DNA of 9,155 nt from Methanoregulaceae archaeon (GCA_019695435.1 JACTVF010000079.1:1-9155), one strand, 5' to 3'; shown: positions 1-6,214, numbered from the stretch's first letter. Numbers and translations are program-made. Notes: a model not told the origin generated them from the letters alone.

Positions 1-1
1 A

Positions 2-1348
2 CTGTTCCCCTCATCACCGGTGATCGCCCTCACCGCGACGGCCATTCCGGAGGTACGGAGAGACATCTGCCAGCAGCTCGGCCTCGCAGAGGTCAGGGAG
101 TTCGTGGGCAGTTTCAACCGGGAGAACCTGACGTACCGGGTGATCCCCAAGAAGAATCCGCTGATCATGCTCGCGGATTTTCTCTGCCAGCACAGGAACG
201 AGGCAGGGATAGTCTACTGCATGAGCAAGAAAGAGACCGAGGAGATCGCATACGAACTCCGGAAAAAGGGGTTCAATGCGCTCGCCTACCATGCCGGGCT
301 GCCCCGGCCAGTGAGGGCGGACGTGCAGGATGCGTTCCTGAAAAACGCTGCGCAGATTGTCTGCGCCACTGTCGCGTTCGGCATGGGAATCGACAAGCCT
401 GATGTCCGCTTCGTGATCCACTACGATCTCTCAAAAACGGTCGAGTCCTACTACCAGGAGACCGGGCGGGCCGGCCGTGACGGGAAACCTGCCGAATGCA
501 TCCTCTTTTACAGCAGGGGGGATTATGCCCGGGTCCGGTCGATGCTCGAACACGATGAGGGTGGCGAACGCCCGGTCCGGATCGCATTAAAAAAACTCCA
601 GGATATGACCGGGTACTGCGAGACGACTGGCTGCCGGCGTGCCTTCCTGCTTTCGTATTTTGGCGAAACACCCGATGCAGGGAACTGCGGGTCGTGTGAT
701 ACCTGCGCACATCCTGCGGCATTCATCGACGGCACGGAACCGGCCCGCCTGATCGCCGCGTGCGTGCAACAGCTGCCATCCCACTTCGGGATAGAACTTA
801 TCACTGATGTCCTGCGGGGAAAAAAATCGGCAAAGATCGAAGCATACCATTTCGACCGCCTCCCTGCATATGCAACCGGGAAGCAGTACTCAAAGGAAGA
901 GTACCGGGTCTGGATCAATGATCTGGTCCGGCAGGGGTATCTCGCGAGAACCGGTGACAAATACCCGGTCATTGCCCTTACCGCAAAGAGCAGCGGGCTG
1001 CTCGCCGGGACTTCCCGGGTCCGGCTCCCGGCACCGGTGCGCGAGACAGCGCCGGTTCCCGTGTCATCAGCGCCGGAAGCCGGTGAGGTAGTCGACGGGG
1101 ATGCCCGTGAAGCGGATGTGGAACTCTTCCAGCGGCTTAAAGCAGTCAGGACGTCCCTTGCCCGGGAGAGCGGGGTGCCCCCGTATGTCGTGTTCGCAGA
1201 CCGGAGCCTGCGGGAGATGGCCCGCATCCGCCCCTGCGACCGGGCGCATTTCGCGACAATCCCCGGGGTCGGGCAGATCAAACAGGAGAAATACGGCCCG
1301 GTTTTCCTCGACGCGATCAGGGCGTTCTGCAGCGAACCGGCCGACTAA
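2..1348 (+). CDS. recQ: ATP-dependent DNA helicase RecQ, 5'-truncated by window edge
   Basis: RecQ unwinds duplex DNA in the 3'-5' direction in recombination and replication-fork repair. The reading frame is open from base 2, so the start and the first helicase lobe (Walker A, DEAH) lie outside the window. Counting from the V/M at base 20, visible are motif III (ALTATA, 3-8), the second RecA-like lobe with IVYCMSK (64-70), YHAG (90-93), ATVAFGMGIDKPDVRF (116-131) and motif VI QETGRAGRDG (146-155). An RQC zinc site follows with Cys205, Cys223, Cys226 and Cys229 in the usual spacing, then a winged-helix region with FGIELITDVLRG (256-267), and a C-terminal HRDC domain (about 366-435, with SGVPPYVVFAD and IPGVGQIK). 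The domain order matches bacterial RecQ closely. About 170 N-terminal residues are missing by comparison with the E. coli protein. uvrC follows 60 bases downstream on the same strand. Archaeal copies of this bacterial-type RecQ probably came by transfer; that is inference. Confidence 0.96.
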   Translation: MFPSSPVIALTATAIPEVRRDICQQLGLAEVREFVGSFNRENLTYRVIPKKNPLIMLADFLCQHRNEAGIVYCMSKKETEEIAYELRKKGFNALAYHAGLPRPVRADVQDAFLKNAAQIVCATVAFGMGIDKPDVRFVIHYDLSKTVESYYQETGRAGRDGKPAECILFYSRGDYARVRSMLEHDEGGERPVRIALKKLQDMTGYCETTGCRRAFLLSYFGETPDAGNCGSCDTCAHPAAFIDGTEPARLIAACVQQLPSHFGIELITDVLRGKKSAKIEAYHFDRLPAYATGKQYSKEEYRVWINDLVRQGYLARTGDKYPVIALTAKSSGLLAGTSRVRLPAPVRETAPVPVSSAPEAGEVVDGDAREADVELFQRLKAVRTSLARESGVPPYVVFADRSLREMARIRPCDRAHFATIPGVGQIKQEKYGPVFLDAIRAFCSEPAD

Positions 1349-1370
1349 TTCCCCATTACCCCATCCCCAA

Positions 1371-1408
1371 CGCTTAATGAGCCTTGCGCCCGGATATTCT
1401 TCTGATCC
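1371..1408 (+). promoter_or_regulatory. Possible uvrC promoter with very short leader
   Basis: The 60-base gap between recQ and uvrC holds one AT-rich element, CTTAATGA (about 1373-1380), in a C-rich context. If it is a TATA box, transcription would start roughly 26 bases on, within a few bases of the uvrC ATG at 1409. No SD sequence precedes that ATG (ATATTCTTCTGATCC), so a leaderless or near-leaderless message is plausible. Read-through from recQ is the alternative. Confidence 0.25.
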
Positions 1409-2962
1409 ATGATAGATACCGCACATCTTCCCGAAAACCCCGGCTGTTACCTCTATTCCGACGGGGCCGGGACGATCATCTATGTCGGGAAGGCCAAGAA
1501 CCTCAAAAAAAGGGTATCGGGTTACTTTACCAGAAAAGACTACGACCCCAAAACCCGGAGCCTGGTCGCCCATATCGCATCGGTCGATGTCGTCGTCACG
1601 GACACCGAGACCGAGGCCTTCCTTCTCGAAAATACGCTCATAAAAAAACACCAGCCGAAATACAATATCGATCTGAAAGACGCAAAACGCTACGCGTGGA
1701 TCGAGCTGACATCCGAGAAGTACCCGAGACTCGTGATCGCCCGCCGGGCATCGGGTGACGGGACATTCTTCGGGCCGTTTGTTTCTGCAGCGGAACGCGA
1801 TGACGTGCTCAAAGTGGCAAAAAAAGTGTTCCATTTAAGGACCTGCAAAAAACTCCCGAAACGTCCCTGCCTCCGGCGCCATATGCAGTCCTGCAGCGCC
1901 CCCTGCACCGGCACCGTGAGCCCTGCCACGTACAATGAGAACGTGAAAAAAGCCACCCTGCTCCTCAGGGGGAAATCCCACGAGCTGCTCGATGAGCTCC
2001 GCCGGGAGATGGCGGCACGTTCGGGCGCTGAGGAGTACGAACGGGCGCTCGTGCTGAAAAACGAGATCCGGGCCATCGAACACCTGGCCGACCGGCAGCA
2101 TGTGGAGCGCCGGCGGGAGTACGACCAGGACGTGATCGCGTACCAGGTGACCGACGGGAAGGTCTACCTCACCGCGTTTAATGTCGAGCGCGGATCGCTT
2201 GCCAACAAGCAGGAGTTCACGTTCGATGCCGGTGAAGACTTCTTTGAAGAGTTCCTCGTCCAGTACTATTCGGAGCGCGAACCACCAAAAGAACTGATCC
2301 TCGATCATGCAACCGATCCGGCGCTTGCAGAGTTCCTCTCTGCGAGGAAGGGAAAACAGGTCGATGTCATCGTTCCGCAGCGGGGGGAAAAACGGCAGCT
2401 GCTCGAACTGGCGAAAAAGAACCTCGAGATCGCGTTCTTCCGCGATACGCTCAAGGGTGCCGAACTCGGCACCGCCCTCCACATGGCGCCTCCTCCCGCC
2501 GTGATCGAGTGCTTCGATATCTCGCACCTCTCCGGCACTGCCATGGTCGGGTCGATGGTGCAGTTCCGTGACGGGAAGCCCGATAAGAGCAACTACCGGC
2601 GGTTTAAGATCAGGACCGTGGAAGGGATCGATGACTTTGCATCCATCGCAGAAGTCGTAAAAAGGAGGTACACACGGCTCAGCGCTGAACATGCCCCGTT
2701 CCCGGACCTCGTTATCATCGACGGGGGCCGGGGACAGCTCTCGGCTGCACGCGAAGCGCTTTTAACGCTCGGGGCGTCGGATCTGCCGGTCATCGCGATT
2801 GCAAAGCGCGAGGAGGAGGTCTATGTGCCCGGGGAATCGCTCCCGCTCCGGCTCGACAGGAAAAGCATTGCGCTCCGGTATATCGAAGAGATCCGCGACG
2901 AGGCGCACCGGTTTGCGATCACCTACCACCGTCTGATCAGAAAAAAGAAGATGCTCTCCTGA
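1409..2962 (+). CDS. uvrC: UvrABC system protein C (excinuclease subunit), lacking C-terminal HhH domain
   Basis: UvrC makes both incisions around a bulky DNA lesion after UvrA and UvrB locate it. The N-terminal GIY-YIG nuclease domain is clear (residues 8-95: PENPGCYLYSDG, IIYVGKAKNLKKRV, ENTLIKKHQPKYN). A cysteine cluster at 146, 154, 162 and 166 matches the iron-sulfur ligands of the family. A UVR motif that binds UvrB lies at about 192-225. The RNase H-like domain carries its expected acidic and histidine residues: Asp370 in ECFDISH, Asp438 in IIDGGRGQL and His500 in DEAHRFA. The protein is 517 residues and stops 17 residues after that His, whereas bacterial UvrC (about 600) continues into a tandem helix-hairpin-helix DNA-binding domain. 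Nothing resembling that domain is seen in the next 40 bases. The ATG at 1409 is chosen because it sits just before the conserved LPENPG segment. Confidence 0.97.
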   Translation: MIDTAHLPENPGCYLYSDGAGTIIYVGKAKNLKKRVSGYFTRKDYDPKTRSLVAHIASVDVVVTDTETEAFLLENTLIKKHQPKYNIDLKDAKRYAWIELTSEKYPRLVIARRASGDGTFFGPFVSAAERDDVLKVAKKVFHLRTCKKLPKRPCLRRHMQSCSAPCTGTVSPATYNENVKKATLLLRGKSHELLDELRREMAARSGAEEYERALVLKNEIRAIEHLADRQHVERRREYDQDVIAYQVTDGKVYLTAFNVERGSLANKQEFTFDAGEDFFEEFLVQYYSEREPPKELILDHATDPALAEFLSARKGKQVDVIVPQRGEKRQLLELAKKNLEIAFFRDTLKGAELGTALHMAPPPAVIECFDISHLSGTAMVGSMVQFRDGKPDKSNYRRFKIRTVEGIDDFASIAEVVKRRYTRLSAEHAPFPDLVIIDGGRGQLSAAREALLTLGASDLPVIAIAKREEEVYVPGESLPLRLDRKSIALRYIEEIRDEAHRFAITYHRLIRKKKMLS

Positions 2963-2963
2963 T

Positions 2964-3006
2964 CCGCAGCACGCAGCCGGACCTCCCTGCGGCGTTCTGT
3001 CCTTTG
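2964..3006 (+). terminator. Weak hairpin after uvrC
   Basis: Just after the uvrC stop, CCGCAG (2964-2969) can pair with CTGCGG (2987-2992) around a 17-base loop. A mildly T-rich stretch (GTTCTGTCCTTTG) follows. The stem is short and the loop long, so this is only a candidate terminator. It separates uvrC from the next promoter. Confidence 0.3.
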
Positions 3007-3053
3007 TCAAAAGTATTTATGCTTGGCAATATACTATTGACGTATAAAGTATT
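3007..3053 (+). promoter_or_regulatory. Promoter of the encapsulin operon with a small dyad at the start site
   Basis: An AT-rich archaeal-type box, TATTTATG (3014-3021), follows an A-rich stretch (TCAAAAG) that could serve as BRE. A start about 26 bases on would fall near 3041-3044, giving a leader of about 20 bases that contains the SD sequence. Around the predicted start lies TATAC-N7-GTATA (3030-3046), overlapping ATACT-N12-AGTAT (3031-3052). These could form an operator, but both arms are only five bases long. Confidence 0.45.
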
Positions 3054-3058
3054 GGAGG
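3054..3058 (+). promoter_or_regulatory. SD sequence deciding the cargo-protein start
   Basis: GGAGG lies five bases before the ATG at 3064. This fixes the start there rather than at the in-frame TTG at 3004, which would lie upstream of the predicted transcription start and add 20 residues unlike the family. Confidence 0.8.
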
Positions 3059-3063
3059 AAACC

Positions 3064-3432
3064 ATGCCAGACTTTTTCAACCCATTCAGTGGCACTGTTC
3101 CGGACCGCAAGCTGACCCGCGAAGAGCTTATCAGGGCAATCCGTCTTGACATCGCCGGAGAACTCGAAGCAATACATGGCTATATGGCCCACGCCGATGC
3201 GACCGACAACGCACTCGCAAAGGCAGTACTCACCGATATTGCAAACGAGGAGCGTGTCCATTTCGGGGAACTTATACGGCTCCTCGGTATCCTGACCAAC
3301 GGAGAGGAGGACGGGTACCTTAAGCAGGGAACACTCGAAGTGGATACCCAGGCGGCGCAGCTGGCATCCCCGGCACCGGAGGCGGCAGCCGCAAAGGACG
3401 AACCGACTATCGGATCGCTCAAGGGGGCGTAA
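3064..3432 (+). CDS. Encapsulated ferritin-like cargo protein with encapsulin-targeting peptide
   Basis: This 122-residue protein looks like an encapsulated ferritin (EncFtn/Flp family), a half-ferritin that oxidises Fe(II) inside an encapsulin shell. Residues 17-76 form two predicted helices with metal-ligand candidates: GELEAIHGY (Glu33, Glu35, His38) on the first and EERVHFGEL (Glu62, Glu63, His66, an ExxH motif) on the second. A low-complexity Ala/Pro linker (about 97-113) follows, and the last residues, PTIGSLKGA, match the known encapsulin-targeting peptide (consensus roughly [L/T]-[I/V]-G-S-L-[K/R]). The encapsulin shell gene begins three bases after the stop, which is the standard cargo-shell arrangement. 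In Pyrococcus a similar domain is fused to the N-terminus of the shell; here it is separate. The iron role is from family knowledge and the visible ligands. A rubrerythrin-like peroxidase is a less likely alternative, since the four-helix length is absent. Confidence 0.9.
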   Translation: MPDFFNPFSGTVPDRKLTREELIRAIRLDIAGELEAIHGYMAHADATDNALAKAVLTDIANEERVHFGELIRLLGILTNGEEDGYLKQGTLEVDTQAAQLASPAPEAAAAKDEPTIGSLKGA

Positions 3433-3435
3433 ACC

Positions 3436-4224
3436 ATGGCAAATTCATATCTCGGGCGGGAGGATGCACCGATCGAAGCAGCGACCTGGAAACTGCTGGA
3501 CGAAATGATGGTCCAGGCGGCAAAGGGCCAGATGGCCGGCCGCCGGGTGCTCCCCATCGAGGGGCCGTACGGATTTGGCCTCAAGTCGATACCGATGGGA
3601 GACTATGCAGTCGAGGACGGGATCATCGGGAGCACGGCAATCCCCCTCACGATGATCAGGACTGAATTTTCCCTTGCCAAGCGCGATCTCGCGGCATACG
3701 AACGCGACCATCTCATCCTCGACACGGCACCGGTGGCGTGTGCAGCGATGGATGCGGCCGCAAAGGAGGACCGTATCATCTTCTCGGGCTTGTCAGGCAT
3801 CCCGGGGCTGCTCAATGCAGAAGGAGCTGGCTCACTGACTCTTGCCAAGTGGGACAAGGTCGGCACGGCCGCTGACCAGATCATCGATGCGGTGACAAAA
3901 CTCGATGCAGCCGGTTTCCACGGGCCCTACAGCCTGGCACTCGCCCCGGCCCAGTACAACCTCCTCCTGCGGAGATATCCCCAGGGAGACGGGACCGAAC
4001 TCGACCATATCCGGTCGATCGTTGCCGATGGCGTGGTAAAAGCCCCGGCGCTCAAGAAAGGCGGCGTACTGCTCGCATCGGGCAGCCAGTATGCATCGAT
4101 TATCATCGGCCAGGACATGGCTGTCGGGTACAACGGCCCCATCGGGGATCTCCTCGAATTCCAGATCTACGAGAGCCTGGCACTTCTCATCCGTGCTCCC
4201 GAGTCGATCCTCGTGCTCAAGTAA
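3436..4224 (+). CDS. Encapsulin nanocompartment shell protein (HK97 fold, family 1)
   Basis: The 262-residue protein aligns by eye along its whole length with Thermotoga maritima encapsulin (about 265 residues), which forms a 60-subunit icosahedral shell. Matching landmarks include APIEAATWKLLDE (11-23), GRRVLPIEGPYG (35-46), a LTMIRTEFSL strand (71-80), the E-loop/P-domain stretch ending in IIFSGLSGIPGLL (114-126), DGVVKAPAL (198-206), IIIGQDMAVGY (222-232) and the C-terminal PESILVLK (255-262). The N-terminal helix that holds cargo peptides in other encapsulins is present. At the position where T. maritima has Trp87, which stacks on FMN, my alignment gives Arg83 (AKRDL), so flavin binding may be absent. 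A GGGGGC stretch (3423-3428) seven bases before ATG 3436 could act as the SD sequence, and the three-base gap suggests translational coupling to the cargo gene. The shell size (T=1) is inferred from length. Confidence 0.96.
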   Translation: MANSYLGREDAPIEAATWKLLDEMMVQAAKGQMAGRRVLPIEGPYGFGLKSIPMGDYAVEDGIIGSTAIPLTMIRTEFSLAKRDLAAYERDHLILDTAPVACAAMDAAAKEDRIIFSGLSGIPGLLNAEGAGSLTLAKWDKVGTAADQIIDAVTKLDAAGFHGPYSLALAPAQYNLLLRRYPQGDGTELDHIRSIVADGVVKAPALKKGGVLLASGSQYASIIIGQDMAVGYNGPIGDLLEFQIYESLALLIRAPESILVLK

Positions 4225-4227
4225 CCA

Positions 4228-4250
4228 GCACCCCTTTTTTGGGATGCCCC
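4228..4250 (+). terminator. Possible weak terminator after encapsulin
   Basis: CACCCC, a T6 loop and GGGATG form a short imperfect stem just after the encapsulin stop, and the T run alone could stop archaeal polymerase. It may only attenuate, because the lipoprotein gene begins 49 bases after the encapsulin stop with no strong promoter of its own. Confidence 0.3.
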
Positions 4251-4273
4251 TCTTATCGTGGAGAAATCCGGCC

Positions 4274-4660
4274 ATGTATATCCGAAAATTCAGTCTTGGC
4301 GTGTTTGTTCTTCTTCTCGTGATCGCACTTGCCGCAGGTGCCGGGTGCCTCAGCACCACGACAGTACGGGACAGTTCGTCCGGTCCGGTTCACACCCATT
4401 ACGAATACCAGGATTCGTGGTCGCCGGAATACGGCTGTTATACCCACCTGACCGGCTACGTGTACAACGCGGGAAATGTATCCACAGAAAACCTCAGGCT
4501 GGATTTCAACCTCGTCAATACCGGCACCGGCACGATCCGGGATTCAAAATCCATCTTTGTCGGGAGCGTCGGATCGGGAGATACCCGGACCTACGAGACG
4601 ATCCTTGACGGGGAGTGCTCGCAGGACTACCGGGTCGACTTCGCCTTCGAGAACCTGTAA
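4274..4660 (+). CDS. Small secreted lipoprotein with FxLYD-like domain
   Basis: This is a 128-residue exported protein. The N-terminus is MYIRK, then a hydrophobic segment (about 7-24), then a lipobox-like LAAGAGC with Cys25 as the probable lipid anchor. It should therefore sit on the outer face of the cytoplasmic membrane. The mature part has a short Thr/Ser-rich linker and a beta-rich segment, LTGYVYNAGNVSTENLRL (59-76) followed by NTGTGTIRD, that resembles FxLYD or CARDB-like archaeal surface domains. These domains are usually of unknown function. Cys55 and Cys115 could form a disulfide. The ATG at 4274 is chosen because it gives a proper signal peptide and has a GTGGAG SD-like sequence (4258-4263). 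The longer frame back to 4091 lies inside the encapsulin gene and is rejected. It is codirectional with the encapsulin genes, but a functional link is not shown. Confidence 0.82.
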   Translation: MYIRKFSLGVFVLLLVIALAAGAGCLSTTTVRDSSSGPVHTHYEYQDSWSPEYGCYTHLTGYVYNAGNVSTENLRLDFNLVNTGTGTIRDSKSIFVGSVGSGDTRTYETILDGECSQDYRVDFAFENL

Positions 4661-4662
4661 AC

Positions 4663-4687
4663 GGGGCACCAGTGCCCCCGGTTTTTT
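4663..4687 (+). terminator. Hairpin/T-tract terminator between convergent lipoprotein and queC
   Basis: GGGGCA (4663-4668) pairs perfectly with TGCCCC (4673-4678) around CCAG. TTTTTT follows at 4682-4687. It lies two bases after the lipoprotein stop. The hairpin is symmetric, but no T-tract follows it on the minus strand, so it should act mainly on plus-strand transcripts. Confidence 0.75.
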
Positions 4688-4708
4688 CCTGTCCCGCAGG
4701 CAGGGATC

Positions 4709-5362
4709 TTAATCCTGGTACTTCAGCGGGTCGGCCGCACCGGCCTGCTCAAAAGCCTCGCGTCGTTCGGTGCAGGCGCCGCACTCTCCGCAGGAGAGTT
4801 CCTCTCCTTTGTAGCACGACCAGGTGTCCGCATAATCGACCCCGAGCCCGATGCCTTTTTTCACAATATCCCCCTTGCCCAGCCAGAGGTAGGGGGCATG
4901 GAGCACGATATCGTTCCAGTCGCAGAGGTGCAGTGCCGTCGTCATGGCACTCACGAACGCCGGGCGGCAGTCGGGATAAATGGCATGGTCTCCCGCATGC
5001 GCCGCATAAAAAAGATGGCCGGCCCCGATGCCGATGGCATAGGACGCGGCAAGGCTCAAAAAGACCATGTTCCGGTTCGGGACAACCGTCTGTTTCATGG
5101 TCTCTTCTGCGTAGTTGCCTTCGGGGACGTCCCACGTATCCCGGGTCAGGCTTGACGGGGCAAGCTCGTTTAAGACGGATATCCCGACAATTTTATGGGG
5201 GATCCGGAGTTTTGTGCAGGTCTTTGCTGCGCACCGGATCTCCTTTTTGTGCTTCTGGTGATAATCGAACGTGACCGCACTGACCTCATAGCCCTCATGG
5301 ATCAGATCATAGAGCAGGGTGGTACTGTCCAGTCCTCCCGAGAGAATAAGGACTGCTTTCAT
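4709..5362 (-). CDS. queC: 7-cyano-7-deazaguanine (preQ0) synthase QueC
   Basis: QueC uses ATP and ammonia to convert 7-carboxy-7-deazaguanine to preQ0. In archaea preQ0 is placed in tRNA at position 15 and modified to archaeosine. The 217-residue protein has the N-terminal PP-loop SGGLDST (8-14), the AVTFDYHQKHKKE segment (29-41), VPNRNMVFLSLAASYA (94-109) and a C-terminal zinc site with Cys183, Cys191, Cys194 and Cys197 (SCGECGACTERREAF). All signature residues are intact and the length is typical. A GAGGT SD sequence lies about seven bases before the ATG on the minus strand. It stands alone: queD, queE and tgt homologues are not in the window. A good terminator separates it from the upstream cheW, so it should have its own promoter. 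Confidence 0.97.
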   Translation of the reverse strand: MKAVLILSGGLDSTTLLYDLIHEGYEVSAVTFDYHQKHKKEIRCAAKTCTKLRIPHKIVGISVLNELAPSSLTRDTWDVPEGNYAEETMKQTVVPNRNMVFLSLAASYAIGIGAGHLFYAAHAGDHAIYPDCRPAFVSAMTTALHLCDWNDIVLHAPYLWLGKGDIVKKGIGLGVDYADTWSCYKGEELSCGECGACTERREAFEQAGAADPLKYQD

Positions 5363-5397
5363 GAAGAAAACCTCGCACGGTATACTGATCTTCTCCT

Positions 5398-5426
5398 GAT
5401 TCCTATATCAAGGAATCCCGATAGGA
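5398..5426 (-). promoter_or_regulatory. Overlapping inverted repeats upstream of queC
   Basis: GATTCCT (5398-5404) and AGGAATC (5411-5417) form a perfect 7-base inverted repeat with a 6-base spacer. TCCTAT (5401-5406) can instead pair with ATAGGA (5421-5426). The two pairings share bases and exclude each other. The element begins 36 bases upstream of the queC start codon and contains a TATA-like GATATAGG on the minus strand. It may be an operator, a promoter element or a small switch. No preQ riboswitch class was recognised in it. Confidence 0.35.
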
Positions 5427-5490
5427 GGAAAGGGAACCAATGATAAACGGGCAGGCCGGGATAATTCATATGATTGTGTTCATCATCGCT

Positions 5491-5520
5491 GCCGGTCTCC
5501 GCAAAAGCAATATACCGGCT
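5491..5520 (-). promoter_or_regulatory. TATA-like element and hairpin in the cheW-queC gap
   Basis: On the minus strand GGTATATTGC (around 5509-5518) resembles a TATA box, which would give queC a leader of about 125 bases. GCCGGT (5491-5496) and ACCGGC (5514-5519) form a 6-base inverted repeat around it. Either feature may be chance. Apart from these elements and the cheW terminator, nothing gene-like is seen in the 303-base gap 5363-5665. Confidence 0.25.
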
Positions 5521-5527
5521 ATATCTT

Positions 5528-5558
5528 ATAAAAAAAAGAAGGGGGTCAATCTCCCCCC
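5528..5558 (-). terminator. Terminator of the mcp-cheW operon
   Basis: Read on the minus strand, GGGGG, a seven-base loop and CCCCC (pairing 5541-5545 with 5553-5557) are followed by a T-rich run (complement of 5528-5540, TTCTTTTTTTTAT). It lies about 110 bases after the cheW stop and is the strongest termination signal in the window. Confidence 0.8.
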
Positions 5559-5665
5559 AAAGGATATGATGTATTTTTGGAGTGTCGGTCGGGCACGTGG
5601 CTGGTCCTTACCAACATGAGGCATACAGTTTTTTATTCACGGTGACATCCGGATTCCCCCATGTA

Positions 5666-6199
5666 TCAGATCGTAGAATTCAGATCGGTGAGCAGTTTCT
5701 TGATATCGATCCAGATGATCAGTTCGTTGATCTCCTTGTCCTTGTCCTTGACTTTTCGCTTGATGATCCCGATGATCGCGGTATCCTCGTGGCTGATCGA
5801 CGCGGATGTGTGATCCACCTGGTTTCCCTCAAAGGTGGAGACCGAGGTCACGTCGTCTACGAGGATTCCGATCTTGGATGTGGTGATCTTGTCGTCAAGG
5901 ACGATGATCCTTGAAGCTTCAAGCGATTTTGTGCTGGCATCGGTAATGTTCAGCCGGTTCTTGAGATCGACGATCATCGTGATCTCGCCCCGCAGGTCGA
6001 TGATCCCGCGGACGTAGGGCTGGACGTTGGGGAGTTTTGTGATCGTGGTATACTCGACCACTTCCCTGACATCGAACAGGTCAATGGCGAAATGTTCGTT
6101 TCCGAGAACAAACTCCACGACCTGTATCGTGCCAGGGTCATTCCGGGCCACAGCAGGGTTATTTCCCGTTACAACAGGATCAGGTGCCTTTGCAGTCAT
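5666..6199 (-). CDS. cheW: Chemotaxis adaptor protein CheW
   Basis: CheW couples chemoreceptors to the CheA kinase. The 177-residue protein has a variable N-terminal tail of about 24 residues and then a full CheW fold: VVEFVLGNEHFAIDLFDVREVVEY (27-50), the diagnostic ITKLPNVQPYVRGIIDLRG (53-71), TMIVDLKNRL (74-83), GILVDDVTSV (111-120) and a C-terminal strand-helix (INELIIWIDIKKLL, 157-170). The ATG at 6199 is preferred over the TTG two codons earlier because GGGGGTG (6207-6213) sits seven bases before it. It follows the chemoreceptor gene by 15 bases, so the two are surely co-transcribed, and the receptor is its likely partner. The rest of the che cluster (cheA, cheY, cheB, cheR) is not in the window. 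Confidence 0.96.
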   Translation of the reverse strand: MTAKAPDPVVTGNNPAVARNDPGTIQVVEFVLGNEHFAIDLFDVREVVEYTTITKLPNVQPYVRGIIDLRGEITMIVDLKNRLNITDASTKSLEASRIIVLDDKITTSKIGILVDDVTSVSTFEGNQVDHTSASISHEDTAIIGIIKRKVKDKDKEINELIIWIDIKKLLTDLNSTI

Positions 6200-6206
6200 G
6201 GGCAAG

Positions 6207-6213
6207 CACCCCC
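6207..6213 (-). promoter_or_regulatory. SD sequence deciding the cheW start
   Basis: GGGGGTG on the minus strand lies in the 15-base gap between the receptor stop and the cheW ATG at 6199, with seven bases of spacing. The TTG at 6205 would leave only one base and is therefore disfavoured. Confidence 0.7.
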
Positions 6214-6214
6214 G

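Noticed and set aside
523..1281. Long minus-strand frame opposite recQ (252 codons)
   Set aside because: It lies fully antisense to a gene with clear RecQ motifs, and its product is Arg/Ser-rich with no domain. It is a GC-rich shadow frame.
1835..2692. Minus-strand frame of 285 codons opposite uvrC
   Set aside because: It is antisense to conserved UvrC domains and has no recognisable motif.
3004..3063. N-terminal extension of the ferritin-like protein from TTG 3004
   Set aside because: It would cover the promoter and SD. The ATG at 3064 has a good SD five bases upstream and gives the expected start.
4091..4273. Extension of the lipoprotein frame into the encapsulin gene
   Set aside because: It would bury the signal peptide and lipobox in the interior of the protein and overlap encapsulin by 134 bases.
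5582..5914. Plus-strand frame of 110 codons over the end of cheW
   Set aside because: It overlaps the conserved C-terminal half of CheW and has no motif of its own.
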